Part shown: piece after piece, positions 5,837 to 13,102 of the stretch
How positions within the stretch are numbered: position 1 is the stretch's first letter
Layout of the letters: the number at the start of each line of letters is the position of its first letter
Notes under the pieces: model-generated
The model's database searches: none
Seen by the model: only the letters and a program-made list of their open reading frames with translations
What the model was told of the DNA's origin: nothing
NCBI GenBank assembly: GCA_016177305.1
Contig: JACOVK010000084.1
Coordinates: 1-13,420 of the forward strand
Direction: 5' to 3'
Source of the DNA: Parcubacteria group bacterium
Lineage (GTDB): Bacteria > Patescibacteriota > Patescibacteriia > UBA2169
Length of the DNA: 13,420 bases
Translations under genes and position numbers: made by a program

Positions 5837-6307
5837 ATGGCAAAATACATTTTCATCACCATCATACTGCTGGTTGCCATGCTCGGCCTCGCGTACAAGC
5901 AGGCGCCAAATGAGCCCGAGATTAGCCGGCCGCAGAAGGACTCAAGTCAAGAAGTCATTTCTGATATTCCACAGGCTGAAGAGGGCGAGCCCACGTTCAG
6001 CGAATCCGGGAACGTAAAAATCACCCAGCCCCAGCCAAACACTACTGTCGCAAGCCCCATGCTCGTTAAAGGCTCGGCCAAGGCTTCCGCGGCCGCACTC
6101 CGTCTCCGGCTTAAAGATGCAAGCGGAACCGTCATCGCCGAGAAGCAGGCGACCGCAGCCGCGGCAGGGGAGGATGGGTTCGGGTCGTTCGGCGAGCTTT
6201 TGCTGTTTGAAGGCGTATCCGCGGAATCAGGCGTGCTGGAAGCTTTTTCCAAGAGCGTGTTTGACGGCTCGGAGCAGAACCTCGTTTCAATACCAATTAA
6301 GTTTTAA
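5837..6307 (+). CDS. Gmad2 (immunoglobulin-like) domain protein, exported or membrane-anchored
   Basis: Encodes 156 aa. The N-terminal hydrophobic segment (residues 4-19) is a signal anchor or signal peptide without a lipobox cysteine. A disordered acidic linker (about 22-58) follows, then one Gmad2-type domain (about 60-156). Evidence for the domain is the opening VKITQPQPNTTVASPMLVKG, the central LRLKDASGTVIAEK and the closing LVSIPIKF, the usual beta-strand blocks of this family. Gmad2 was named from spore-germination proteins but is widespread in non-sporulating bacteria as an extracytoplasmic adhesion or interaction module. Two bases separate its stop from the cyclophilin gene, so both are co-transcribed. 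The mRNA is probably leaderless. Confidence 0.85.
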   Translation: MAKYIFITIILLVAMLGLAYKQAPNEPEISRPQKDSSQEVISDIPQAEEGEPTFSESGNVKITQPQPNTTVASPMLVKGSAKASAAALRLRLKDASGTVIAEKQATAAAAGEDGFGSFGELLLFEGVSAESGVLEAFSKSVFDGSEQNLVSIPIKF

Positions 6308-6309
6308 CC

Positions 6310-6957
6310 ATGCAAAAAGCAAAACTGCTTTCCGCGCTCGCCGCCGTAGCCCTGCTCGGCGTATCGTGCAGCCAAAGGGACCAGGCATCAGTATCTAACC
6401 AAGCCCAAGGAGAAGAAACCATGGCCCAAGAGACAAGCGCACCCGAAACGCCGACCGCAAATCCGGTCGTGACCCTCAAGACCAGCATGGGCGACATCCA
6501 GTTGGAACTGTTCATGGATAAAACCCCGGTTACCGCGGGCAACTTTCTCAAGCTCGCCGGAGAAGATTTCTACGACAACGTGGCGTTCCACCGCGTGATT
6601 CCGGACTTCATGATCCAGGGGGGCGACCCATTATCAAAAGATGAGGACCCTTCCAATGACGGCACCGGCGGCCCCGGCTACTTTATAGAGGACGAATTTT
6701 ACCAGGGCTCATCCAATGTGCGGGGCGCTATTTCCATGGCAAACGCCGGGCCCGGCACCGGGGGCTCGCAGTTCTTCATCAACATTAGCGACAACACGTT
6801 CCTGGATTACGACAAAGAGCCGCTAAGCTCCCAGCACGCGGTGTTCGGCCGCGTTGCCGGGGGCATGGATATCGTGGATGCGATTTCCAAGGTTCCCCGC
6901 GACAGCCGCGACCGGCCCAACGAGCCCGTGGTCATAGAAGACGTTGTTGTCCAATAA
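6310..6957 (+). CDS. Cyclophilin-type peptidyl-prolyl cis-trans isomerase, probable lipoprotein
   Basis: Catalyses cis-trans isomerisation of Xaa-Pro bonds, here outside the cytoplasm. The 215-aa product starts with a basic/hydrophobic signal (MQKAKLLSALAAVALLGVSC). Cys20 is a probable lipid-attachment site, although Gly at -3 is unusual for a lipobox. A Glu/Thr/Pro-rich linker (21-52) follows, then a complete cyclophilin domain (about 53-215). Active-site blocks are FHRVIPDFMIQGGD (93-106, with Arg95, Phe100 and Gln103), MANAGPGTGGSQFF (143-156) and HAVFGRV (His176). The tryptophan that confers cyclosporin binding in human CypA is not obvious, which is common in bacteria. It follows the Gmad2 gene by two bases without a Shine-Dalgarno sequence. 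Its end overlaps the promoter of the next gene. Confidence 0.94.
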   Translation: MQKAKLLSALAAVALLGVSCSQRDQASVSNQAQGEETMAQETSAPETPTANPVVTLKTSMGDIQLELFMDKTPVTAGNFLKLAGEDFYDNVAFHRVIPDFMIQGGDPLSKDEDPSNDGTGGPGYFIEDEFYQGSSNVRGAISMANAGPGTGGSQFFINISDNTFLDYDKEPLSSQHAVFGRVAGGMDIVDAISKVPRDSRDRPNEPVVIEDVVVQ

Positions 6958-6975
6958 TCCAAAATATTGTATACT
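6947..6975 (+). promoter_or_regulatory. Promoter of the surface protein/CorA operon, probably leaderless
   Basis: TTGTCC (6947-6952), 17 bases, TATACT (6970-6975). The -35 lies in the last codons of the cyclophilin gene. The ATG at 6982 is six bases after the -10 box, the same spacing as at 5825-5837, again predicting a leaderless transcript. Confidence 0.6.
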
Positions 6976-6981
6976 GGTTAC

Positions 6982-8199
6982 ATGATGAAATTTCTTCGTC
7001 TCATCGTAGCCAGCGGCGCGGTACTCTTGATTCCCGCTTCCGCGTTTGCGGCTGATTTGGCCCTGCCCAAAGAGAACGTCTATTTTTCCAATATAAAGCC
7101 TTTGGCCGGGGAGATTGTCCGCATCTATGCGACCGTCAAGAACCAAAGCCAGCAGGATGTGCGCGCGAGCGTGAAGTTTAGCGTTGGAGGGGCGCAGGTA
7201 GGCGGCGTGCAGCCCCTGACCGTGCTCGCGGGGCAGTCGTCCACCGTGTTCGTGGACTGGGGCCCGTTGGAGGGGTACTACGACATTGCGGTTTCCGTGA
7301 TCAACCCGGATGCGGGCGACGAGAATCCGGACAACAACGCCGCGGAAATCACTGATTTTTTGGTTGACCTGGATACGGACAAGGACAACATCTTTGACAC
7401 CATAGACATGGATGACGACAATGACACCGTTGAGGACGGCCTGGAGCGCATCAAGGGCACCAATCCCCTGAAACCAGACACGGATAATGACGGCGCCAAT
7501 GACGGGGTGGACGAGTTCCCGCTTGATCCCAACGAAAAGTACGATAATGACAAGGACGGCATCGGCAACAACGCGGACCCGGACAACGACAACGACGGCA
7601 CAGCCAACGGGGATGATCCGGCTCCGTTTGATCCGAACATAACCGGCAAAGAGCGCCCCGCAGCTCCGGAACCCGAACCAAGCGGCGTGGAGCGCGTAAG
7701 CGGACAGGACGACAGGGGTCAAAGCGGCTCCGCCGCCTCCGGCGTGGAAGCCGCTCCCGCGCCGCAGGCACAGCAGGAACCCGAGTATGCCGTAGAGGAG
7801 GTTACGTACACGTTTCCGGATGCGTCCGAGGCCGCGTATGCGCTCTCGGTTTCAATCGCAAAGAGCAGGGCCAACTGGAACACGTACGAATTTGACGTGC
7901 TCGGAGCAGACCCCTCGTTCGTGTACCTGTGGGATTTCGGGGATGGGACCTATTCCCAGGAGCCGAGCCCTCGCCACTCGTTTCCCGGAAGCGGGGAGTA
8001 TGCGGTAACGCTCTCCGTGTCCGATGCGGACGGGGGCCTGGGAGTCGGGGAAGAGCGCATCAGCATCGGGTTCTGGAACATCGGGAACCTCTTGGTCCAG
8101 CTCATCGTGGGCTGCCTCGCGCTCGCGGCGCTGCTCCTCGCCGGGTACCTTGGGTACCAGGCTTTTGGCCAGGGTTTGTTTCAAAAAAAGAGCGCATGA
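6982..8199 (+). CDS. Surface protein with CARDB, thrombospondin type 3 and PKD regions and C-terminal anchor
   Basis: Encodes 405 aa from ATG 6982. The signal peptide is residues 1-23 (cleavage after AFA). Residues 28-126 resemble a CARDB-type Ig fold (VRIYATVKNQSQQDVRASVKF ... DENPDNNAAE). Residues 129-218 are Asp/Asn-rich calcium-binding thrombospondin type 3-like repeats (DTDKDNIFDTIDMDDDND, DTDNDGANDGVDEFPLDP, DNDKDGIGNNADPDNDND). A Pro/Ala/Gln/Glu linker (219-272) follows. Residues 285-362 form a PKD-like domain with the hallmark YLWDFGDG (315-322). A hydrophobic helix (about 369-392) and basic tail anchor it in the membrane. It is probably displayed outside the cell and stiffened by Ca2+. 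Its stop shares ATGA with the CorA gene. The binding partner is unknown. Confidence 0.9.
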   Translation: MMKFLRLIVASGAVLLIPASAFAADLALPKENVYFSNIKPLAGEIVRIYATVKNQSQQDVRASVKFSVGGAQVGGVQPLTVLAGQSSTVFVDWGPLEGYYDIAVSVINPDAGDENPDNNAAEITDFLVDLDTDKDNIFDTIDMDDDNDTVEDGLERIKGTNPLKPDTDNDGANDGVDEFPLDPNEKYDNDKDGIGNNADPDNDNDGTANGDDPAPFDPNITGKERPAAPEPEPSGVERVSGQDDRGQSGSAASGVEAAPAPQAQQEPEYAVEEVTYTFPDASEAAYALSVSIAKSRANWNTYEFDVLGADPSFVYLWDFGDGTYSQEPSPRHSFPGSGEYAVTLSVSDADGGLGVGEERISIGFWNIGNLLVQLIVGCLALAALLLAGYLGYQAFGQGLFQKKSA

Positions 8200-9110
8200 A
8201 AGCCGTCACCCATAAAAAAGTAACCTGGTACTACGTTCCCGAGAACAGCGACAGAGCCGTCAAAAAGCTGGAAAAGGATTTCAGCTTCCATCCGCTTGAC
8301 ATTGAGGACATTTCAAACGGCCCCCAGCAGCCCAAGACCGACTTTTACAAAGATTACCTGTTTGCGATTTTCCATTTCCCGCACTACCACAACGAAGAAG
8401 GCCGCATCCACGTGTTTGAGCTTGACGTGTTCCTCTCGGAAGACTACGTGATTACGGTGTGCAAAGGAGAGAACAGCCGTTTGGCGGATCTGTTCGGGCG
8501 CGTCAGTTCGGACGATGAGTACCGCGAGGAAATGATGGGGGAAGGATCCGGATTTTTCCTGTACAAGCTCCTTGCCGCGCTCACCGAAGCGAGCTGGAGC
8601 GCGGTTCGCCGGATCGGGAGCCAGATGAACGACATTGAAGAGGAAATCTACGGCGAAGACACGGGCAAGGGCACGGTGTGGCGCATCGCGCTCACGCGGC
8701 GCAACCTCATCCGGCTGCGCCGCATCCTGGATCCCCAGCTCGTGGTGGTGGGGTCCTTGGTTGCCGCGGACAAGCCCTACCTCAAGGCCGCCTTGTCCGT
8801 GTACTTTGACGACATCCGGGACACGCTCAACCGGCTCGCCGCCATTACCGCGGGCAACGTGGAGGTCATGAACACCCTGCACAACGTGAACGAATCCCTC
8901 ATCTCCCAGCGCACCAACGACGTCATCAAGCTCTTGACCTTCATCTCGGTTTCGTTACTGCCCCTGACGCTCTTGACCGGCTTCTACGGCATGAATGTTT
9001 CTGGGTTGCCGTTTTTGGACCATCCCCGAGCGGTCTGGGCGCTCTTCGGCATCCTGTTTATGATCATCTTTGCTTCGCTTGCCATCTTTCGGCGGAAGGA
9101 CTGGGTATGA
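8196..9110 (+). CDS. corA: CorA-family magnesium/divalent cation transporter
   Basis: Pentameric inner-membrane channel that conducts Mg2+ (Co2+ or Ni2+ in some members). ATG 8196 overlaps the upstream stop as ATGA, so the frame extension to 7929 is not used. The 304-aa product has the cytoplasmic alpha/beta funnel domain (about 1-150), a long stalk helix (about 190-264), TM1 (about 246-264), the signature YGMN (264-267) at the pore mouth, TM2 (about 280-298) and the basic tail FRRKDWV. The length fits the family (about 300-350 aa). Translational coupling with a calcium-binding surface protein is notable. Its own TGA overlaps the next ATG. Ion specificity cannot be read from the sequence. Confidence 0.95.
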   Translation: MKAVTHKKVTWYYVPENSDRAVKKLEKDFSFHPLDIEDISNGPQQPKTDFYKDYLFAIFHFPHYHNEEGRIHVFELDVFLSEDYVITVCKGENSRLADLFGRVSSDDEYREEMMGEGSGFFLYKLLAALTEASWSAVRRIGSQMNDIEEEIYGEDTGKGTVWRIALTRRNLIRLRRILDPQLVVVGSLVAADKPYLKAALSVYFDDIRDTLNRLAAITAGNVEVMNTLHNVNESLISQRTNDVIKLLTFISVSLLPLTLLTGFYGMNVSGLPFLDHPRAVWALFGILFMIIFASLAIFRRKDWV

Positions 9111-10117
9111 GTTATGATGTGATAACCATGGGCTCTGCGACGCGGGATATATTCCTGTTTTTGGATGCGAGAGATGCGCCCGTGATTGCAAACCCCCGGG
9201 CTGATCCCAAGCGGGAGAAGCTGATTGCGCTTGAGTACGGGGCAAAGATTGACGTGGTATCCTCGGCGCGCGCCATCGGAGGCGGCGGAGCGAACGCGGC
9301 CGTCACGTTCAGCCGCATGGGCTTAACAACCGCAGCCGTGGTGCGCGTGGGCGAAGATGACGACGGCAACCGCATCCTGGATGCGCTCAAGCAAGAGCGC
9401 GTGGCCACCGCGTACGCCCAGCGCGATCCCAAGCTTTGCACCGCTTTTTCCGCGCTCATCGTTGCCGGAGAAAAAAAGCGCGACCGCGCGGTGCTCACGG
9501 AGCGCGGGGCTTCCAGCGCCAACAACTTTTCTCGCTTCTCGCGCGGCATTACGAAAGCGAAATGGTACTACACGTCCGCGCTCTCCGGAAAAAATTGGAA
9601 AAAGGAGCTGCGGGATATTTCCCAAACCGCGCGAACGCACGGAATCAAGTGGGCATGGAATCCGGGTACCGCCCAAATCCGCGCCGGCCTCTCCGCGCTC
9701 AAACCTTTCATGAAGCATTGTTCCGTGTTCAACGTAAACCGGGACGAAGCCCTGGAGCTCGCCGGAAAACGCAACAGCATCAAGGCATTGCTCTCCTCTC
9801 TCCTCGCGGCCGGGCCCGAGCGCGTGCTCGTAAGCGACGGGATCAATGGCGTCTACTGCGCGGACTCAAGCGCCATGGTGCGCATGAGCGCGGACCCAAG
9901 CATCAGGGCAATGGAGCCCACCGGCGCCGGGGACGCGCTCGGCTCCGGGTTCATTGCCGGCCTGGTTGCGAAGCATGATATTACGTACGCCCTGGATGTC
10001 GGCCTCACCAACTCCGAATCCGTGATTTGCAAAATCGGCGCCCAAGAGGGCATCTTGCGGCTACGCGAGCTCGCTCGCGCCATCAACATTCGTAAACACA
10101 CACTCTCGTATGTCTAA
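9107..10117 (+). CDS. PfkB-family carbohydrate/nucleoside kinase
   Basis: ATP-dependent kinase of the ribokinase superfamily, 336 aa, cytoplasmic. ATG 9107 overlaps the CorA stop (ATGA), and GGAAGGA about eight bases upstream may act as a ribosome-binding site. Motifs are the Gly-rich substrate-side signature GGGGANAAVTFSRMG (58-72), the Mg2+/phosphate NVNRDE (209-214, NxxE-like), LVSDGINGVY (241-250) before the nucleotide site, and the C-terminal signature EPTGAGDALGSGFIAGL (270-286) with anion hole GAGD and catalytic base Asp276. The substrate (ribose, adenosine, fructose-6-phosphate or another) is not determinable, so no gene symbol is given. The gene ends eight bases inside the next gene. 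Confidence 0.93.
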   Translation: MSYDVITMGSATRDIFLFLDARDAPVIANPRADPKREKLIALEYGAKIDVVSSARAIGGGGANAAVTFSRMGLTTAAVVRVGEDDDGNRILDALKQERVATAYAQRDPKLCTAFSALIVAGEKKRDRAVLTERGASSANNFSRFSRGITKAKWYYTSALSGKNWKKELRDISQTARTHGIKWAWNPGTAQIRAGLSALKPFMKHCSVFNVNRDEALELAGKRNSIKALLSSLLAAGPERVLVSDGINGVYCADSSAMVRMSADPSIRAMEPTGAGDALGSGFIAGLVAKHDITYALDVGLTNSESVICKIGAQEGILRLRELARAINIRKHTLSYV

Positions 10118-10352
10118 CCGCAAATTGAAACTGGAAATCCTGGAGAAAATAGCGGACCTGTCCACGGCCGGGTTCGGCTTGGTGGCGGCCCTGGCGTGGA
10201 ACAGCGCCATCCAGGATCTGTTTGAAAAAGCCAACGTGTTCGGTTCTCCGGACGGGCTCGCCGTGAAATTCATCTACGCCGCGCTGGTTACGGCCATTGT
10301 GGTTCTCGTGACCGTGGGCATCGGCCGTTCCGCGGGCAAGCTCAAGGACTAG
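10110..10352 (+). CDS. Small membrane protein, DUF5654-like
   Basis: Encodes 80 aa. A charged amphipathic N-terminus (SNRKLKLEILEKIADLST) leads into a first hydrophobic stretch, GFGLVAALAWNSAIQDLF (22-39). A second helix, KFIYAALVTAIVVLVTVGIG (about 53-72), ends in a short basic tail. The AALAWNxAIQ element followed by a single strong helix is what I associate with DUF5654, a family of unknown function in archaea and uncultured bacteria; this assignment is from memory. It overlaps the kinase gene by eight bases and has no Shine-Dalgarno sequence, so translation is probably coupled. A GC hairpin follows the stop. Confidence 0.78.
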   Translation: MSNRKLKLEILEKIADLSTAGFGLVAALAWNSAIQDLFEKANVFGSPDGLAVKFIYAALVTAIVVLVTVGIGRSAGKLKD

Positions 10353-10371
10353 CGGGCACTCTTGCGCCCGC
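10352..10371 (+). other. GC-rich hairpin after the DUF5654-like gene
   Basis: GCGGGC (10352-10357) pairs with GCCCGC (10366-10371) across an 8-base loop, starting at the last base of the stop codon. No T-run follows (AGAGAAAAAATC instead), so this is not a canonical terminator. It may stabilise the mRNA end or act weakly as a pause. Confidence 0.4.
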
Positions 10372-10401
10372 AGAGAAAAAATCACCTAATTTTCAAATAC
10401 T

Positions 10402-11043
10402 ATGGGAGCGCAATTTTTTTCAATCAGCGAGGCCATGCGTTTCGGATGGCGCACCGCCAAAAAGCATTTTTGGTTTTTTCTGCGGCTTATCGCCGTCGTG
10501 CTGGTGGTCACGTACGGCCCGGCGCTCATCGCGCAGAGCTTTGACCGGACCGAGCTTCCTACGCTCGCGGTGCTCCTCTTTTTCCTCGCGGGCATCCTCT
10601 TCTGGGTGCTGCAGCTTCTGGTTTCAGTCGGTCTCATCCAGATTGTGCTTACGCACGTTTCCGGAGGCCGGGGGCATATCAACGACCTTTTTTCCGGCGG
10701 GCGCCACGTGGTGAACTACTTTTTGGGCTCGCTCGCGTACGGACTCGCGGTGGCAGCGGGGTTCGTGCTCCTGGTTATTCCGGGAATTATCCTCATGGTC
10801 CGGCTGCAGTTCTACCAGTATCTGATTGTTGATGCGCGCATGGGCCCGATTGAAGCGCTCAAAGCCAGCTGGGATATTACTCGCGGCTCGTTCTGGAATT
10901 TGGCGCTGTTCTGGCTTGCGGTCATTGGCGTCAACATTCTTGGGCTCGCCGCGCTCGGCATTGGCCTGCTCTGGAGCGCGCCGACAGCCGTACTCGCCAG
11001 CGGAGTGGTGTACCGGAGGCTGTCCCAAAGGCCGCATGCGTAA
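10402..11043 (+). CDS. Multi-pass membrane protein (DUF975/YciC-like)
   Basis: Encodes 213 aa with about five or six hydrophobic segments (around 23-45, 54-84, 105-134, 167-190 and 190-205). The central block VIPGIILMVRLQFYQYLIVD, followed by GPIEALKASWDITRGSFWNL, is typical of the broad group of bacterial membrane proteins annotated as DUF975, YciC or glycerophosphodiester phosphodiesterase membrane domain; their biochemical role is unknown. The soluble phosphodiesterase domain is absent. ATG 10402 has no visible Shine-Dalgarno sequence. The 49-base gap upstream has no convincing promoter. The stop overlaps the start of recJ by eight bases, linking it to the DNA-repair genes transcriptionally though not evidently by function. 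Confidence 0.85.
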   Translation: MGAQFFSISEAMRFGWRTAKKHFWFFLRLIAVVLVVTYGPALIAQSFDRTELPTLAVLLFFLAGILFWVLQLLVSVGLIQIVLTHVSGGRGHINDLFSGGRHVVNYFLGSLAYGLAVAAGFVLLVIPGIILMVRLQFYQYLIVDARMGPIEALKASWDITRGSFWNLALFWLAVIGVNILGLAALGIGLLWSAPTAVLASGVVYRRLSQRPHA

Positions 11044-12673
11044 TCCAGTCGTTTTGCAGTTGCTTTCCAATCGCGGCATCACATCAAAACAGGACATTGG
11101 CGCGTTTTTGAATCCCGCGTACGATGCTCTGCATGAGCCGTTTCTGTTCCGGGACATGCAAAAAGCCGTAGGCCGCGTCAAAATCGCGCGCGACCAGAAT
11201 CAAACCGTGTTCGTGTACGGGGATTATGATGCGGACGGGGTCGCGTCATCAGTCCTGCTGGTTCAAACGTTGCGCGGACTCGGCATCAAAGACGTCCAGG
11301 CGTACATCCCGCACCGCGAGAAAGAAGGCTACGGGTTGAACGCGGGAGCCATTGATTACATTGCGGCAGAAGGGGCCAGGCTCATCATCACGGTTGATTG
11401 CGGCACCTCAAGCGTTTCCGAAGTTGCGTACGCGCGGTCAAAAGGCATTGACGTGATCATCTGCGACCACCATGAGGAGCCTGCCGAGCTTCCGGCCGAG
11501 GTCGTGGCTTTTTTGAATCCGCACCTTTCCGGAGAAACGTACCCTTTCAAAGGCTTGGCCGCGGCTGGGGTGGTGTTCAAGTTCGTACAGGCCCTATGGC
11601 AATTTTTTGAACTTCCCCGAGGGCATGAAAAATGGTCATTGGACCTCGTGGCAATCGCGACGGTCGCTGACATGATGCCCTTGGTCGGCGAAAACCGCGT
11701 GTTCGTCGCATTCGGGCTCAAGGTGCTCAACAAGACCAAGCGGCAGGGCCTGCGCTCGCTCATTTCCGGCATGCAGGCCAAATCACCGGAGCTCGGGACG
11801 TATGAAGTCGGGTTTATGATCGGCCCGAGGCTCAATGCCGCGGGCAGGATTGATCATGCCAGCACCGCATATGAGCTGCTTGAAACCTCTGATCCGGCCA
11901 AAGCCGCAGAACTCGCGCAAGCTTTGGACCAGGCCAACAAAGAGCGCCAGTCCCAGACCCTAGCCATCACCAAAGAGGCGGAAGAGCAAGTCAAAGGCCA
12001 GCTCCCGGCGAAAGTGTTAGTCGCAAAAGGCGAGGATTGGCCCGTGGGAGTGGTGGGTTTGGTGTCCGGCAGAATCACGGAACAGTTTTGGCGCCCGTCG
12101 CTCGTGGTCGCGCGGTCCGAGAAAGGGCTGGTCGGCTCGGGCCGCTCCATTCCGGGGTTCAACATCACGGAAGCGCTCTCGGAGGCGAGCGAGTACCTGG
12201 AACGCTTCGGCGGGCATGAGGGCGCGTGCGGGTTTACGCTTAAGCCGGACGCGGACGTGGGTGCGTTTGTCGCGAAGCTCAACCAAATCGCGGACGCGAC
12301 GCTCGCGGATGCGGATTTGGTCAAGGCTTTGCGCATTGATATGGAGCTCTCACTCGCTCGGATTGATTGGGAGCTCGTTGAACTTTTGAAAAAACTTGAA
12401 CCCCATGGAGTCGGAAATCCAACTCCAACATTCGCCTCCTACGGAGTGCGCGTTGCAGACGTGTTTCTCATGGGGCAAGCGGGCCAGCACCTGCGCATCA
12501 AACTGGAGCAATCCAGCGTCCTGCACCAGGCAGTTGCGTTCGGATTCGGACAGTACTTCCACGGCACCCTGAACCAGGGCGATTTGATTGATGCGGTGTA
12601 CACCATTGATGTGAACGAGTGGAACGGCAGGCGCGACATTCAGCTTAAGGTTGTTGATATAAAAAAACCATGA
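11036..12673 (+). CDS. recJ: Single-stranded-DNA-specific 5'-3' exonuclease RecJ
   Basis: Mn2+/Mg2+-dependent DHH-family exonuclease that degrades 5'-ended single-stranded DNA in RecF recombination, mismatch and base-excision repair. ATG 11036 overlaps the upstream gene by eight bases, with AAAGG four bases before it; the in-frame extension to 10826 lies inside that gene and is rejected. The 545-aa product has DYDADG (63-68), VDCG (120-123), the DHH motif CDHHEE (143-148), ADMMPL (211-216), GPRLNAAGR (263-271), the DHHA1 motifs SGRSIPGFNI (368-377) and GGHEGACG (392-399), and a C-terminal OB-like region (about 445-545). All key metal ligands are present and the length is normal. Its TGA overlaps the RNase HI start. 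Confidence 0.97.
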   Translation: MRNPVVLQLLSNRGITSKQDIGAFLNPAYDALHEPFLFRDMQKAVGRVKIARDQNQTVFVYGDYDADGVASSVLLVQTLRGLGIKDVQAYIPHREKEGYGLNAGAIDYIAAEGARLIITVDCGTSSVSEVAYARSKGIDVIICDHHEEPAELPAEVVAFLNPHLSGETYPFKGLAAAGVVFKFVQALWQFFELPRGHEKWSLDLVAIATVADMMPLVGENRVFVAFGLKVLNKTKRQGLRSLISGMQAKSPELGTYEVGFMIGPRLNAAGRIDHASTAYELLETSDPAKAAELAQALDQANKERQSQTLAITKEAEEQVKGQLPAKVLVAKGEDWPVGVVGLVSGRITEQFWRPSLVVARSEKGLVGSGRSIPGFNITEALSEASEYLERFGGHEGACGFTLKPDADVGAFVAKLNQIADATLADADLVKALRIDMELSLARIDWELVELLKKLEPHGVGNPTPTFASYGVRVADVFLMGQAGQHLRIKLEQSSVLHQAVAFGFGQYFHGTLNQGDLIDAVYTIDVNEWNGRRDIQLKVVDIKKP

Positions 12674-13068
12674 AACTAACCATACACACAGACGGGGGAG
12701 CGCGCGGAAACCCTGGGCCAGCCGGGATTGGAGTTGTGATTGCGGATGAGAAGCGCAAAACCGTTCGTGAAGTGTCAGAATATATCGGCAGAGCCACCAA
12801 CAACCAGGCCGAGTACCGGGCTCTGATTCGCGGTTTGGAAGAGGCCAAAAAACTTGGCGCAACGAGCGTCAGTATTGCCATGGACAGCGAGCTCATCATC
12901 AAACAGCTGCAGGGCGAATATCGGGTGCGCGACAAAGATCTCCAGCCGCTCTTCGTCAGAGCGTACAACCTCCTCCAGACATTCAAATCATACTCCGCCA
13001 AACACGTCATGCGCGCAAAAAACAAACGAGCGGACGCGCTCGTGAACCAGGCAATTGACCGCAGATAA
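12670..13068 (+). CDS. rnhA: Ribonuclease HI family protein
   Basis: Cleaves RNA in RNA-DNA hybrids such as R-loops and replication primers; cytoplasmic. The 132-aa protein has the acidic catalytic set: Asp8 in HTDGGARGNPGPAGIG (6-21), Glu48 in NNQAEYRAL (44-52), Asp72 in AMDSELIIKQLQG (70-82) and Asp122 in NKRADALVNQA (118-128). The compact form, without the basic protrusion of E. coli RNase HI, resembles the YpdQ/YpeP-type and archaeal-type subgroup. Activity should therefore be tested rather than assumed. ATG 12670 shares ATGA with the recJ stop and has no Shine-Dalgarno sequence. The gene ends at a strong bidirectional terminator. Confidence 0.93.
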   Translation: MKLTIHTDGGARGNPGPAGIGVVIADEKRKTVREVSEYIGRATNNQAEYRALIRGLEEAKKLGATSVSIAMDSELIIKQLQGEYRVRDKDLQPLFVRAYNLLQTFKSYSAKHVMRAKNKRADALVNQAIDRR

Positions 13069-13095
13069 AAAAGCTGACCCGCGGGTCAGCTTTTT
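13067..13095. terminator. Bidirectional rho-independent terminator between rnhA and rnpB
   Basis: A perfect palindrome, GCTGACC (13073-13079) / GGTCAGC (13084-13090) with a CGCG centre, is flanked by A-run 13067-13072 and T-run 13091-13095. It therefore works on both strands and serves the converging rnhA (plus) and rnpB (minus). Confidence 0.92.
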
Positions 13096-13102
13096 GTTGC
13101 GC

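Noticed and set aside
7278..7771. Antisense frames opposite the Asp/Asn-rich repeats, including Arg- or Ser-rich ones
   Set aside because: Low-complexity products forced by the repeat codons of the sense gene.
10826..11035. RecJ start at 10826
   Set aside because: This stretch lies inside the membrane protein gene; the RecJ-like N-terminus begins at 11036.
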